Below are positions 1 through 8,056 of a stretch of DNA of 39,478 nt, one piece after another. Within the stretch, counting starts at the first letter, position 1, and the number at the start of each line of letters is the position of its first letter. The position numbers and the translations under genes were made by a program. The stretch covers positions 1 through 39,478 of the forward strand of contig JALFGC010000027.1 in assembly GCA_022777485.1 (NCBI GenBank). Direction: 5' to 3'. The DNA comes from Bacteroidales bacterium. GTDB taxonomy: Bacteria; Bacteroidota; Bacteroidia; Bacteroidales; Paludibacteraceae. Under the pieces are notes generated by a model that had not been told where the DNA came from, searched no databases, and saw only the letters and a program-made list of their open reading frames with translations.

Positions 1-905
1 TCGGTCTCGCAAATCTTCTCCAAACGGTTGCTTGCACCCGTGAAGGTGCTAATCGTGCGGTAGAAATCGTCCGCAGCAATGCCTATCTGTTGACAAGCAA
101 GACAGGCGGCTTGCAGGTTCTGCATGTTGTGCTTGCCGAACACCTGCATAGGCACCTCGCCGCTATACGCCTCGTAGGGAATCGCCGTAATGTCGGGGCG
201 GGCGTGCTCGGCTATGTCGCGCAGGTTCTCATCGCCGGCAAAATAGATAAACTTCCCGTTGGACTCAAACGAATCCACAAACTTGCGGAACGTATCCACA
301 TACTGCGGGAAGGTGGGGAACACATTGATATGGTCCCACGCGATGCCCGTCAGTATCGCTACATGCGGATGATACCATAGGAATTTCGACCGCAGGTCAA
401 GCGGCGAAGTCAGGTACTCATCGCCCTCAAAGACGGCATACTTCGCAGTGTCCGAAAGACGCACCATGCGCTCAAAACCCTCTATCTGCGCCCCCACCAT
501 ATAGTCTGCCTCGATACCCAAGCGTTGCAACACATAGAGTATCATCGAAGTCGTCGTGGTCTTGCCATGGCTGCCGCCCACCACAATCCGCACCTTGTCG
601 CGCGTCTGCTCGTACAGGTACTCGGGGAAGGAATAAATCCGCAGTCCCAACTCGCGTGCCCGCACCAACTCGGGGTTGTCCTCGCGCGCGTGCATACCTA
701 ATATAATGGCATCTATATCGGCTGTGATACGCTCGGGGTGCCACCCCATTTCGGCGGGAAGCAAACCTGCCTCCTGCAAATGTGTGCGAGCGGGGTCGAA
801 GATTTCATCGTCCGACCCCGTCACCACATACCCTTTCTTTGCAGCAACCGCCATCGCCAGATTGTGCATGGCAGCGCCGCCGATGGCAATAAAATGTATC
901 CGCAT
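1..905 (-). CDS. mpl: Mur ligase family protein, Mpl-like (3' part outside window)
   Basis: Partial gene of which 301 codons are visible; the C-terminal domain lies beyond base 1. I translated it from the ATG at 905. The N-terminus MRIHFIAIGG is the Rossmann-type UDP-MurNAc binding segment. GGSHGKTTTT near residue 110 is the ATP P-loop of Mur ligases, and EGDEY near residue 165 is the Mpl/MurC-type acidic motif. The family (UDP-MurNAc:tripeptide ligase) attaches recycled L-Ala-gamma-D-Glu-meso-Dap to UDP-MurNAc in the cytoplasm. MurC is the alternative; the MRIHxxxIGG start and the EGDEY form are more like Mpl and its Bacteroidota relatives. It follows tig in the same direction across a repeat-filled spacer. 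Confidence 0.8.
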   Translation of the reverse strand, partial: MRIHFIAIGGAAMHNLAMAVAAKKGYVVTGSDDEIFDPARTHLQEAGLLPAEMGWHPERITADIDAIILGMHAREDNPELVRARELGLRIYSFPEYLYEQTRDKVRIVVGGSHGKTTTTSMILYVLQRLGIEADYMVGAQIEGFERMVRLSDTAKYAVFEGDEYLTSPLDLRSKFLWYHPHVAILTGIAWDHINVFPTFPQYVDTFRKFVDSFESNGKFIYFAGDENLRDIAEHARPDITAIPYEAYSGEVPMQVFGKHNMQNLQAACLACQQIGIAADDFYRTISTFTGASNRLEKICET

Positions 906-919
906 AATGGATGTTTTTT

Positions 920-1104
920 TGACCACTTCGTTGTCCGCTCGCTGTCCGAGTACGCAAGCGTCCCCGCACGCTATCCGACCGCTTCGCTGCCCGACTTATT
1001 TACTATCCGATTGTATATCAGTCTGACAGCGAACGTAGTGAGCGGTCTGTCAGCGATAGCGTTCCGACAGTCGTAAGACGGTCTGACAGCGCGTAGCGCG
1101 GTCT
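920..1104. repeat. Intercistronic GACCG/CGGTC repeat cluster A
   Basis: The spacer between tig (stop at 1110) and mpl (start at 905) is almost filled by short related units. Bases 920-993 read GACC...TCGCTGTCC. Bases 1015-1104 read in the opposite sense (ATATCAGTCT, GACAGCG, ...GAGCGGTC, AGTCGTAAGACGGTC, GCGCGGTC). The same modules occur at 2537-2615, 9118-9175 and 10709-10871. Confidence 0.85.
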
Positions 1105-1109
1105 CTAAT

Positions 1110-2444
1110 TTACGCAAACAGTTTTCCGAAGTCCTCGTGGCTGATGGCTTTCTCTTCCACCTTGGCTACGCCGCGCAGTGCCTCGTAAATCTTGTTCTCT
1201 GCCACGCGCTCTACGATGCCGCGCAGTTGGTCTTCCTTCTTGAGCATCTCCTGTGCGAAGTTGTCCAAGTAAGCGTCCTCCACGTGCATCAAGCCGTACT
1301 GCATGAACTGCATGCGAGCCACCTCGCGCGCATAAGCCTCTACATCTTCTTTCTCCACCTTCACCTCAAAAGCCTTCATCAGTTGGTCTTTTGCAAGGTG
1401 CCACTTCAGTTCCTCTAACATCTTCGGGAAGTCCTTGTCCAATTCCTCTTGGGTCATCTTCTCGTTCGTCGCGAGCACCCAACGTTTGAGGAATGCCTCG
1501 GGGAACTGCAGGCCCTCCATCTTCTTCATAACGGCTGCCTTGGCGTCCAGTCCGAATTTGTATTTTGTATCCTCTGCCATGTTCGCCTCTATCTCGGCTT
1601 TCACGCGAGCGCGGAAGTCTGCCTCGTCCTTCACGTTGTTCTCGCCATACACTTTCGCAAACAACTCGCCGTCGATAGCCGCAGGCTGGTGGCGCGTAAT
1701 GGTCTGAATTTCAAAGGTAAAGTCCGAAGTCAGGTCTTTCGCTTCCTCTTTACTGATACCTGCCAGCGACGACACTTCTACCTCGCTGCCGTAAGCGGCT
1801 GTCGGGTTGAAGGTAACTACATCGCCTTTCTTCGCACCTTGGAAGAGTGCTTTCTGCGCATCGTCCTTCATGTAAGCGGGCATCAGCACAGCACCTTCTT
1901 TTACGATACCACCTTCTTTCTGCTCAGTGAGCAAACCTTTCAGCATGTCGCCGTCCTGCACGGCCTCTACATCAACATATTCGCCGAAGCGTTCTGCGTA
2001 GGAGTTCACCTGCTTGTCCACCATCTCATCGGTAACGGTAATCACATACTGCGTCAGTTTGTTGTGTCCGTTCAGTTTCGCATCGAACTCAGGAGCAACA
2101 GCAATGTCGAAGGCGAAGGTGAAGGTGTCTTGGTTGTCCAAGTCCATGTTGGGAGTCAAATCGTTATTTGGCAGCGGGTCCCCCAGCACTTTCAGGTTGT
2201 TGTCATCAATGTACTTGCTCAGTTGCTCGCCGACCACTTTGTTCAGCACATCTGCCAGCACGCCCTTGCCGTACATCTTTTTCACCAGTCCCATCGGCAC
2301 CATACCCGGGCGGAATCCCGGTACATTCGCCTTTTGGCGAATCTGCTTCAGGTCTTTTTGAACTTTCTCTTGATAATCTGCAGGCTCTACGGTCAGCGTC
2401 AACACTGCCTGCAAGTCTTTCATTTCACTTTGGTTAATTTGCAT
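1110..2444 (-). CDS. tig: Trigger factor, ribosome-associated chaperone
   Basis: 444 aa, the usual length for trigger factor. The N-terminal ribosome-binding domain (about 1-120) has GFRPG at 43-47, the loop that docks on ribosomal protein L23. The Lys that commonly follows the loop (GFRxGK) is replaced by Met here. A weakly conserved FKBP-type middle region (about 150-250) and a long helical C-terminal chaperone region (about 260-430) follow. The protein shields nascent chains at the exit tunnel. It lies downstream of typA in the same direction with a 171-nt spacer; no TAnnTTTG promoter was found there, so co-transcription from the typA promoter is likely but unproven. Start chosen: MQINQSEM at 2444. 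Confidence 0.93.
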   Translation of the reverse strand: MQINQSEMKDLQAVLTLTVEPADYQEKVQKDLKQIRQKANVPGFRPGMVPMGLVKKMYGKGVLADVLNKVVGEQLSKYIDDNNLKVLGDPLPNNDLTPNMDLDNQDTFTFAFDIAVAPEFDAKLNGHNKLTQYVITVTDEMVDKQVNSYAERFGEYVDVEAVQDGDMLKGLLTEQKEGGIVKEGAVLMPAYMKDDAQKALFQGAKKGDVVTFNPTAAYGSEVEVSSLAGISKEEAKDLTSDFTFEIQTITRHQPAAIDGELFAKVYGENNVKDEADFRARVKAEIEANMAEDTKYKFGLDAKAAVMKKMEGLQFPEAFLKRWVLATNEKMTQEELDKDFPKMLEELKWHLAKDQLMKAFEVKVEKEDVEAYAREVARMQFMQYGLMHVEDAYLDNFAQEMLKKEDQLRGIVERVAENKIYEALRGVAKVEEKAISHEDFGKLFA

Positions 2445-2536
2445 ATTGTATAATTTTTAATGATAGTTTCGTTTTTAACTCTTAATCGTTTGCACTCTCT
2501 ATTCACTATTTAATATCTGCTAACCACTCTATGACC

Positions 2537-2615
2537 ATATCAGTCTTTCAGCGAGCGAAGCGAGCGGTCTTTTGTCTTTCAGCGCAACGCGCGGTCCGAT
2601 AGTCGTAAGACGGTC
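2537..2615. repeat. Intercistronic repeat cluster B
   Basis: Ends directly against the typA stop codon (2616-2618) and lies in the typA-tig spacer. It contains ATATCAGTCT, TTTCAGCGAGCGAAGCGAG followed by CGGTC, a second TCTTTCAGCG...CGCGGTC unit and AGTCGTAAGACGGTC, the same module order as the right half of cluster A. Confidence 0.85.
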
Positions 2616-4415
2616 CTATCCCCTCCCCGCTCTTTTCCGCTCCAGTTCGTCAAGGATAATCTTTCGGATACGCATGTGCGTCGGCGTAACCTCCACATAC
2701 TCATCCTCTTTGATGTACTCCAGCGCCTCTTCCAGCGAGAAAATCACTGGCGGCGGCAACACAGCCTTGTCATCCGCCGACTTCGAACGCATGTTCGTCA
2801 GTTTCTTCGATTTCGTAACATTTATCACGATATCGCCTTCCTTGCTGTTCTCGCCTACCACCTGCCCCGCGTACACTTCCTCGCCCGGGTAGATGAAGAA
2901 CCGTCCGCGGTCTTGCAGTTTGTCCAGCGCGTAGGCGTATGCCGTGCCGCTTTCCATCGCTATCAGCGAACCGTTGTTGCGCTTCACTATTTCGCCCTTG
3001 TACGGCTGATACTCATAGAAACGGTGCGCCATAATCGCCTCGCCCGCGCTCACATTCATCACATAGGTGCGCATACCCATGATACCGCGCGATGGTATTA
3101 GGAACTCCAACTGCACGCGGTCGTTCACCATCTCCATCTTCGTCATCTCCCCCTTGTGCGTCGATACAAACTCAATGATTTTGCCGCTGCACTCGTCCGG
3201 CGTGTTCACCGTCAGCATCTCCACGGGCTCACACTTCACCCCGTCTATGTCTTTGAATATCACCTGCGGCTGACCCACTTGCAACTCATACCCCTCGCGG
3301 CGCATGGTCTCTATCAGCACGCTCAGGTGCAGCACACCGCGACCGAACACATGCCACGAGTTCTCGTCCGTACCGCGCTCTACGCGCAACGCGAGGTTCT
3401 TCTCCAACTCTTTGTTCAGTCGCTCTTGAATGTGGCGGCTCGTTACGAACTTGCCCTCCTTACCGAAGAACGGCGAGTCATTGATGGTGAATACCATCGA
3501 GATCGTCGGCTCATCTATCGCAATCGGCTTCAGCGCCTCCGGCTGCTCGTAGTCGCATATCGTGTCGCCTATCTCGAAGCCGTCAATACCTATCAGCGCG
3601 CATATATCGCCGCTCTTCACCACATCCGTCTTCACATGTCCCATGCCTTGGAAGGTGTGCAACTCCTTTATCTTCGTCTTCACCATCGTCCCGTCTTTCT
3701 TCGCAAGGCACACATTCATGCCATCTCTCAATACACCTCTGTGCACGCGCCCCACCGCGATTCGACCCACATAGGCATTGTAATCCAGCGAGGTAATCAA
3801 CATCTGCGGCGTGCCTTCCAACTCCTCCGGAGCGGGGATATACTCGATTATCGCGTCCATCAACGCCGTCAAATCGGTCGTCGGCTTGCGCCAATCCGTA
3901 CTCATCCAACCATTCTTCGCAGAGCCGTAAATCGTCTGAAAATCAAGTTGTTCCTCGGTCGCGTTCAGGTTCACCATTAGGTCGAACACCTCTTCCTGCA
4001 CCTCGTCGGGGCGGCAGTTCAGTTTGTCCACCTTGTTAATCACCACAATCGGCTTCAGGTTTAGTTCCAACGCCTTTTGCAGCACGAATCGAGTCTGTGG
4101 CATCGGACCCTCAAAGGCGTCCACCAGCAGCAACACGCCGTCTGCCATGTTCAGCACGCGCTCCACTTCGCCGCCGAAGTCCGCGTGCCCCGGAGTGTCT
4201 ATGATGTTGATTTTGTAACCTTTATAGTCTATCGACACATTCTTCGCCAAGATGGTAATGCCTCGCTCGCGCTCAAGGTCGTTGTTATCCAGAATCAACT
4301 CGCCTTTCTGCTCGTTCTCGCGAAACAGATGAGCCGTGTACAGCATCTTGTCCACGAGCGTAGTCTTCCCGTGGTCCACATGCGCGATAATCGCTATGTT
4401 CCTAATCTTTTGCAT
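2616..4415 (-). CDS. typA: Translational GTPase TypA/BipA
   Basis: 599 aa, full length for the family. G1 is AHVDHGKTT (about 10-18), the switch region is RERGITI, G3 is [10 protein letters not shown] and G4 is NKVD. EF-G-like domains II, III and V follow, then the BipA-specific C-terminal domain ([20 protein letters not shown] and beyond). It is a ribosome-binding GTPase needed for 50S assembly and stress adaptation. It is the first gene of a minus-strand set typA-tig-mpl and has its own promoter about 80 nt upstream (4495-4525). The C-terminus ends in a basic run, KRAGRG. Confidence 0.96.
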   Translation of the reverse strand: MQKIRNIAIIAHVDHGKTTLVDKMLYTAHLFRENEQKGELILDNNDLERERGITILAKNVSIDYKGYKINIIDTPGHADFGGEVERVLNMADGVLLLVDAFEGPMPQTRFVLQKALELNLKPIVVINKVDKLNCRPDEVQEEVFDLMVNLNATEEQLDFQTIYGSAKNGWMSTDWRKPTTDLTALMDAIIEYIPAPEELEGTPQMLITSLDYNAYVGRIAVGRVHRGVLRDGMNVCLAKKDGTMVKTKIKELHTFQGMGHVKTDVVKSGDICALIGIDGFEIGDTICDYEQPEALKPIAIDEPTISMVFTINDSPFFGKEGKFVTSRHIQERLNKELEKNLALRVERGTDENSWHVFGRGVLHLSVLIETMRREGYELQVGQPQVIFKDIDGVKCEPVEMLTVNTPDECSGKIIEFVSTHKGEMTKMEMVNDRVQLEFLIPSRGIMGMRTYVMNVSAGEAIMAHRFYEYQPYKGEIVKRNNGSLIAMESGTAYAYALDKLQDRGRFFIYPGEEVYAGQVVGENSKEGDIVINVTKSKKLTNMRSKSADDKAVLPPPVIFSLEEALEYIKEDEYVEVTPTHMRIRKIILDELERKRAGRG

Positions 4416-4446
4416 TGTATATGATTGTACCTTAATTTTTCACGGA

Positions 4447-4470
4447 GGACGCGGGCGTCTCGCCTGCGGT
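4447..4470. repeat. GCAGGCG-type palindrome in the typA leader
   Basis: On the minus strand it reads GCAGGCG-AGA-CGCCCGC with one mismatch in the stem, inside the predicted 5' leader of typA. A perfect relative, GCAGGCG-AGGA-CGCCTGC, lies at 38232-38249. Confidence 0.6.
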
Positions 4471-4494
4471 AATTACAAACTCTCAAAAAGCGGA

Positions 4495-4525
4495 CAAAGT
4501 TACTGCTTTTTTTTGACATACGCAA
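4495..4525 (-). promoter_or_regulatory. Promoter of typA
   Basis: On the minus strand: TTG (4525-4523), exactly 20 nt, then TAACTTTG (4502-4495). This matches the Bacteroidota -33/-7 consensus. The predicted start is near 4487, giving a leader of about 70 nt that contains the 4447-4470 palindrome. Confidence 0.75.
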
Positions 4526-4740
4526 GAAAAATCGTAAAAATAATCAAAATACCCCCGAGAAATGCTTTTTTGCGCGCATGCCGTACTTCTCGCTCAGCCA
4601 CTTCCCCCGTTTCCAACCTTCCCATAATTGTCCAAATTTCCCAAAAATCACCACAAAAACACGCTCTTGATTTTGACAAATTTATCCCGAATCAGCCCCT
4701 AAATTATCCCAAATTTTCCACAAAACGGTCTCGAGATGCT

Positions 4741-4795
4741 ATCGGAACATTATCGGAACATTATCGGAACATTACCGTAACATTACCATAACATA
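4741..4795. repeat. 11-bp tandem repeat, ATCGGAACATT, five units
   Basis: Three perfect copies of ATCGGAACATT (4741, 4752, 4763) are followed by two decayed ones, ACCGTAACATT (4774) and ACCATAACATA (4785). The same unit recurs at 33361-33382. Confidence 0.9.
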
Positions 4796-4797
4796 AG

Positions 4798-4852
4798 CGA
4801 GTGCTTCTCGAGTCTCTTTCGAGAGCCTTTCGAGAAGATACCGAGTCTTTAC
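4798..4852. repeat. 11-bp spaced CGAG repeat, five units
   Basis: CGAG recurs every 11 bases at 4798, 4809, 4820, 4831 and 4842 with variable fill (TGCTTCT, TCTCTTT, AGCCTTT, AAGATAC, TCTTTAC). It begins 2 nt after the ATCGGAACATT array ends. Confidence 0.75.
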
Positions 4853-4912
4853 CTTCCATCTGCAAATACTTTGCAAATTGTCCAATTTTCGCATGTAACC
4901 ACATTAACAAAA

Positions 4913-4946
4913 GCACTACCCGACAAGTCAACTTGCCGGGTAGTGC
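4913..4946 (-). terminator. Terminator of the queFCDE operon
   Basis: Read on the minus strand, GCACTACCCGGCAAG - TTGA - CTTGTCGGGTAGTGC forms a 15-bp stem with one G-U pair, followed by TTTTGTT. On the plus strand the same position is an A-C mismatch, which favours function on the minus strand, downstream of queE. The plus side is also followed by T-rich sequence (CTTTTCTTT), so weaker two-way action is possible. Confidence 0.8.
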
Positions 4947-4992
4947 CTTTTCTTTCCGCTCCGCCCTATCGAACGGATTATATACCAATGAG

Positions 4993-5568
4993 TTAGCGAA
5001 TATGTAGATACTTGTGCGTTTGTAGCGACAGACGCCAATGCGGGTGCCGAAGCACATATTCAACCACCTGCTCGGTGTTTTGGCAGGAGCAGGGCTGCAG
5101 AAATAGGTGCTTGCTCCTAATCTGCTGCACCCACTGCTCGGGCTCCACGCCCTCTGTCAGCACCACTTTCAGTTCGTCTGCCTCTGTGAGCGCAAGCCTG
5201 GTGCCCGCTTTGGGTGAGCAGGTAATCCAATCAATGCCCGCGGGAAGCGAATGCGTGCCGTTGGTCTCTATGCACACGGACATGCCCGTGCCGTGGAGTG
5301 CCGCTAACAAGGCTTCGTCCACCTGCAATGCCGGCTCTCCGCCGGTGAGGACTATCAGCGGCTTGCTCGCCCCCTCCAAAAAGGACTCCGAGCAGGTCTT
5401 CACCGCTGCCGCTATCTCCACCGCGCTCATCTCACGGTACGCTGAAAAATCAGTGTCGCAGAACGGACATCGCAGGTTGCAGCCGCTCAACCGCACAAAC
5501 ACCGCAGGCATACCGCTGTGGTATCCCTCTCCCTGCAAAGAATAAAAAATCTCGTTAATCCGATACAT
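4993..5568 (-). CDS. queE: 7-carboxy-7-deazaguanine synthase (radical SAM)
   Basis: 191 aa. The radical SAM cluster motif is Cys30-x3-Cys34-x2-Cys37 (GCNLRCPFCDTDF), with TGGEPAL and ETNGT as further SAM-binding motifs. It converts 6-carboxy-tetrahydropterin, the QueD product, to 7-carboxy-7-deazaguanine on the route to preQ0, preQ1 and queuosine. It is the last gene of queF-queC-queD-queE, starting 8 nt after the queD stop, and is followed by a strong terminator. The N-terminus MYRINEIFYSLQGEG is typical of the family, so the start is secure. Confidence 0.95.
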   Translation of the reverse strand: MYRINEIFYSLQGEGYHSGMPAVFVRLSGCNLRCPFCDTDFSAYREMSAVEIAAAVKTCSESFLEGASKPLIVLTGGEPALQVDEALLAALHGTGMSVCIETNGTHSLPAGIDWITCSPKAGTRLALTEADELKVVLTEGVEPEQWVQQIRSKHLFLQPCSCQNTEQVVEYVLRHPHWRLSLQTHKYLHIR

Positions 5569-5576
5569 CCTTCATT

Positions 5577-5909
5577 CTACTCCTTCTCATATATCGCTAC
5601 ATTGCCTTCCGACTCTTGCACAGACACTTTGTAGCAATTCTCCACATGGTCGCATATCCAGCGGGCGATGTTCTCCGCAGAGGGATTGACATCCAGCACT
5701 TCGTTGATATACTTGTGGTCGAAGGTGTTCTTGACTATCCGTTTGATATGGGTGAAGTCAGTTACCATACCGTCTTGATTCAGCGTCTCTGACTTGCAGA
5801 AGACGGTGATAACCCAGTTGTGCCCGTGCAATGCCTCGCACTTGCTTTCATAACTGAGATTCAGATTGTGTGCCGCCGAAATAGTCAGCGTCTTTTGAAC
5901 ATAATACAT
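5577..5909 (-). CDS. queD: 6-carboxy-tetrahydropterin synthase
   Basis: 110 aa, of the PTPS/QueD family. Zinc ligands are visible as His14 (SAAHNL) and His28/His30 (LHGHNW), with catalytic Cys24 (ESKCEALHGH). It makes 6-carboxy-5,6,7,8-tetrahydropterin from dihydroneopterin triphosphate. Gene order and the neighbouring queE/queC/queF support QueD over a biopterin-type PTPS. It starts 41 nt after queC, and that short spacer holds three 14-bp direct repeats. Confidence 0.94.
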   Translation of the reverse strand: MYYVQKTLTISAAHNLNLSYESKCEALHGHNWVITVFCKSETLNQDGMVTDFTHIKRIVKNTFDHKYINEVLDVNPSAENIARWICDHVENCYKVSVQESEGNVAIYEKE

Positions 5910-5913
5910 ATTA

Positions 5914-5955
5914 ACTTTGTGTTACAAACTTCGTGTTACAAACTTCGTGTTTATT
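5914..5955. repeat. Three 14-bp direct repeats between queC and queD
   Basis: ACTTTGTGTTACAA (5914), ACTTCGTGTTACAA (5928) and ACTTCGTGTTTATT (5942) sit end to end. The last unit runs over the queC stop codon (5951-5953). Confidence 0.8.
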
Positions 5956-6601
5956 CATATATCGTATTGTCCTCCACCCCTGCTTCTTGTAAGGCTTCTA
6001 TGCGCTCGGTGCAGGTGCCGCATTTGCCGCAGTGGTGCTCGCCCCCCTTGTAGCAACTCCATGTCTCGCTATAGTCGATGCCGAGAGTTTTCCCGCGGCG
6101 GGCTATCTCTCCCTTAGTCAGATTCGTGTAGGGGGTGAACAGCCGAACACCGTTGTAGGTGCCGGCGTGCACGGCTTCGTCCATCGCCTGAACAAAAGCA
6201 GGACGACAATCGGGGTAGATAGCATGGTCGCCGGCATGGTTCGCCATCATAATCTGCTGCAAACCATTGTCTTCGGCTAACCCTGCCGCTACTGCCAGCA
6301 TGATACCATTGCGGAAAGGAACTACCGTCGAACGCATGTTCTCATCGTCGTAGTTACCTTCCGGCACTGCTTCCGCGCCCGAGAGCAACGAACTATGGAA
6401 ATACTGATGAATAAAATCCAAGGGGATAATCAGGTGCTTGATACCCAATCGCTCGCAATGCAAAGCGGCAAACGCCAACTCCCGTTGATTGTGGTTGCTG
6501 CCATAGTCAAAACTAACTGCCAGTGCAATACGCGACTGATATTCATAGAGTAGGGTAGTACTATCCATACCACCGGAAAGCACAATAATTGAATCTTTCA
6601 T
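5951..6601 (-). CDS. queC: 7-cyano-7-deazaguanine synthase
   Basis: 216 aa. The PP-loop ATPase motif SGGMDS is at 9-14. The C-terminal zinc site is made of the Cys cluster in the segment SCYKGGEHHCGKCGTC. The enzyme turns 7-carboxy-7-deazaguanine into preQ0 using ATP and ammonia. It lies between queF and queD in a four-gene preQ1 operon. The start MKDSIIVLSGG places the ATP loop directly after the first strand, as in other QueC proteins. Confidence 0.95.
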   Translation of the reverse strand: MKDSIIVLSGGMDSTTLLYEYQSRIALAVSFDYGSNHNQRELAFAALHCERLGIKHLIIPLDFIHQYFHSSLLSGAEAVPEGNYDDENMRSTVVPFRNGIMLAVAAGLAEDNGLQQIMMANHAGDHAIYPDCRPAFVQAMDEAVHAGTYNGVRLFTPYTNLTKGEIARRGKTLGIDYSETWSCYKGGEHHCGKCGTCTERIEALQEAGVEDNTIYE

Positions 6602-6644
6602 AACTTGCGTTTGAATTTTGTAAATAATGAGAGAGTAACGATTC

Positions 6645-7118
6645 TCAGATTCTCAAGTTGTCAAATTGCCGTAACAGTCGTTGCTGCTTCAGCCCCTCGT
6701 GCGCTGCGTCGGCATAGTTGGCAAAGGGATAGATACTAATCCCGCCGCGGGGGGTGAAGATACCCGTTACTTCGAGGTACTTTGGGTCCATCAACTTCAC
6801 AAGGTCCTTCATGATGATGTTCACGCAGTCCTCGTGGAAGTCCCCGTGGTTGCGGAAAGAAAAGAGATAGAGTTTCAGCGACTTCGACTCCACCATTTTC
6901 TCACGCGGGATGTAGGAGATGTAAATCGTTGCAAAGTCGGGTTGCCCTGTCTTAGGACACAAAGAAGTGAACTCCGGACAACGGAAAGTAACCAAATACT
7001 CATTGTTCGGATGTTTGTTCACAAAGGTCTCAAGCACTTCGGGAGCGTAGTCCATAGGATACGCGGTATGGCTGTTCCCTAACAGGGACACGCCACTCAG
7101 TTCAGAGTCAGTACGCAT
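6645..7118 (-). CDS. queF: preQ0 reductase (NADPH-dependent nitrile reductase)
   Basis: 157 aa, the short single-domain (YkvM-type) QueF. Catalytic Cys54 and Asp61 are in [11 protein letters not shown], and the QueF motif [15 protein letters not shown] follows. It reduces preQ0 to preQ1, the base that tRNA-guanine transglycosylase inserts. It is the first gene of queFCDE; queC follows after 43 nt. I looked for a preQ1 riboswitch in the 75 nt upstream and did not recognise one, nor a TAnnTTTG promoter. The operon may therefore be read from the response-regulator gene upstream. Confidence 0.95.
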   Translation of the reverse strand: MRTDSELSGVSLLGNSHTAYPMDYAPEVLETFVNKHPNNEYLVTFRCPEFTSLCPKTGQPDFATIYISYIPREKMVESKSLKLYLFSFRNHGDFHEDCVNIIMKDLVKLMDPKYLEVTGIFTPRGGISIYPFANYADAAHEGLKQQRLLRQFDNLRI

Positions 7119-7193
7119 TGTTTTCAGTGTTATGAACGGGGGAAAAACAGTAGCCCCGATAGTTTATGTATAGGTTTTTTGTAGAAATACCCT

Positions 7194-7874
7194 TTATTGA
7201 TTATCAACCAATTTGTAGCCTTTCCCGTGCACACCGATTATTCGATAACCGGTCTCGTTGATAAAACCTCTCAGGTGATTCACATAGACGGATAGCGAGC
7301 GGGAAGAGAAATAGTCTTCGGTCTTCCATAGAGCGCTTAGGATAACATGTCTCTCCACCAGTTGGTTGAGGTTGCGGCAAAGCAGAAGCAACAAATCGCT
7401 CTCGCGAGAAGACATATGCCGACCGGCAAAGGTCTGGTGAACGGAGTCAAACACATAACCATTGAGGTCGTAAACTACCTCCGGACGGCTCTCGCCGGCA
7501 TGGTATCTTCGAAGAATAGCCTTCATCCGAAGAATCAAAATATCCATTGAGAAAGGCTTAATCACATAGTCATCGCAGCCCAACTCGAAAGCGTGGATAA
7601 TATCATCGCGACTGCTGCGGCTCGTCAGTACCACCACGGGAATGGGATTCCCAATCTCTCGCAAACCACGAAGCACCTCATAACCGCTCGCACCTTGCAG
7701 GTTCAACTCCAATAAACATATGTCGTACTTCTTTTGCTTGATGGCATTCAGTGCGGATATTCCATCGGCTACGGTATCCACCGCAAAATTGGTTGCACAC
7801 AAGTAATCCGCCAAAACGGTACTTAAATTGATGTCGCCATCAACAAGCAAAACATTTGTCTGAGTCGATTCCAT
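7194..7874 (-). CDS. OmpR/PhoB-type response regulator with altered receiver
   Basis: 226 aa from the preferred ATG at 7874; an in-frame ATG at 7904 would add 10 hydrophobic residues ahead of the receiver. The receiver domain spans about 6-120. The winged-helix DNA-binding domain (about 135-226) contains SSRESDLLLLLCRN, SRSLSVYVNHLRGF and GVHGKGYKL. The phosphoacceptor position is Glu56 (CLLELNLQG) instead of Asp. The acidic pair is Asp12-Gly13-Asp14, with one acid lost. The switch Thr84 and Lys106 are kept. The architecture resembles Bacteroidales RprY-type regulators. No sensor kinase is adjacent. It lies 75 nt upstream of queF on the same strand. The inference is that it works without phosphorylation; its targets are unknown. 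Confidence 0.85.
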   Translation of the reverse strand: MESTQTNVLLVDGDINLSTVLADYLCATNFAVDTVADGISALNAIKQKKYDICLLELNLQGASGYEVLRGLREIGNPIPVVVLTSRSSRDDIIHAFELGCDDYVIKPFSMDILILRMKAILRRYHAGESRPEVVYDLNGYVFDSVHQTFAGRHMSSRESDLLLLLCRNLNQLVERHVILSALWKTEDYFSSRSLSVYVNHLRGFINETGYRIIGVHGKGYKLVDNQ

Positions 7875-8017
7875 GATGATAAAAATACAAGATAAAGTAA
7901 ACAATACAAACCATTTTTTTTAGTCTCAAAAACTGTGCCAAACAGACTTGATACGGCAAAAATATAGCACTCTGGCAACAAAACTACTCCAAAAAGTGTA
8001 TTTACACCCTTTTTTAT

Positions 8018-8048
8018 TTGGAAAATTCAATAGATTTTAGTAACTTTG
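8018..8048 (+). promoter_or_regulatory. Promoter of ansA
   Basis: TTG (8018-8020), 20 nt, TAACTTTG (8041-8048). The last G is only 8 nt from the preferred ATG at 8057, so transcription should begin at or just before the start codon. It also rules out the upstream ATG at 8018, which lies inside the promoter. Confidence 0.75.
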
Positions 8049-8056
8049 CAGCCGAA

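Larger units (their letters stand above)
4416..4992. other. AT-rich intergenic region with repeats, promoter and terminator
   Basis: No credible gene. From right to left it holds the queE terminator (4913-4946), two in-phase 11-bp tandem arrays (4741-4795 and 4798-4852), a featureless AT-rich stretch (4526-4730), the typA promoter (4495-4525) and a GC-rich palindrome in the typA leader (4447-4470). Short plus-strand ORFs here consist largely of repeat sequence and were rejected. Confidence 0.8.

Noticed and set aside
1449..2453. 334-aa plus-strand open frame opposite tig
   Set aside because: Antisense shadow of a full-length trigger factor gene.
4336..4791. 151-aa plus-strand open frame in the typA upstream region
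   Set aside because: It starts inside typA and runs through the promoter and the ATCGGAACATT repeat; composition is AT-rich and no family is recognisable.
7119..7193. Possible preQ1 riboswitch upstream of queF
   Set aside because: A GGGG/CCCCC pairing is present but the conserved preQ1-I loop and A-rich tail arrangement could not be matched.
7957..7964. Possible TATTTTTG -7 box for the response regulator on the minus strand
   Set aside because: No TTG lies at 19-21 nt, so the match is too weak to call a promoter.
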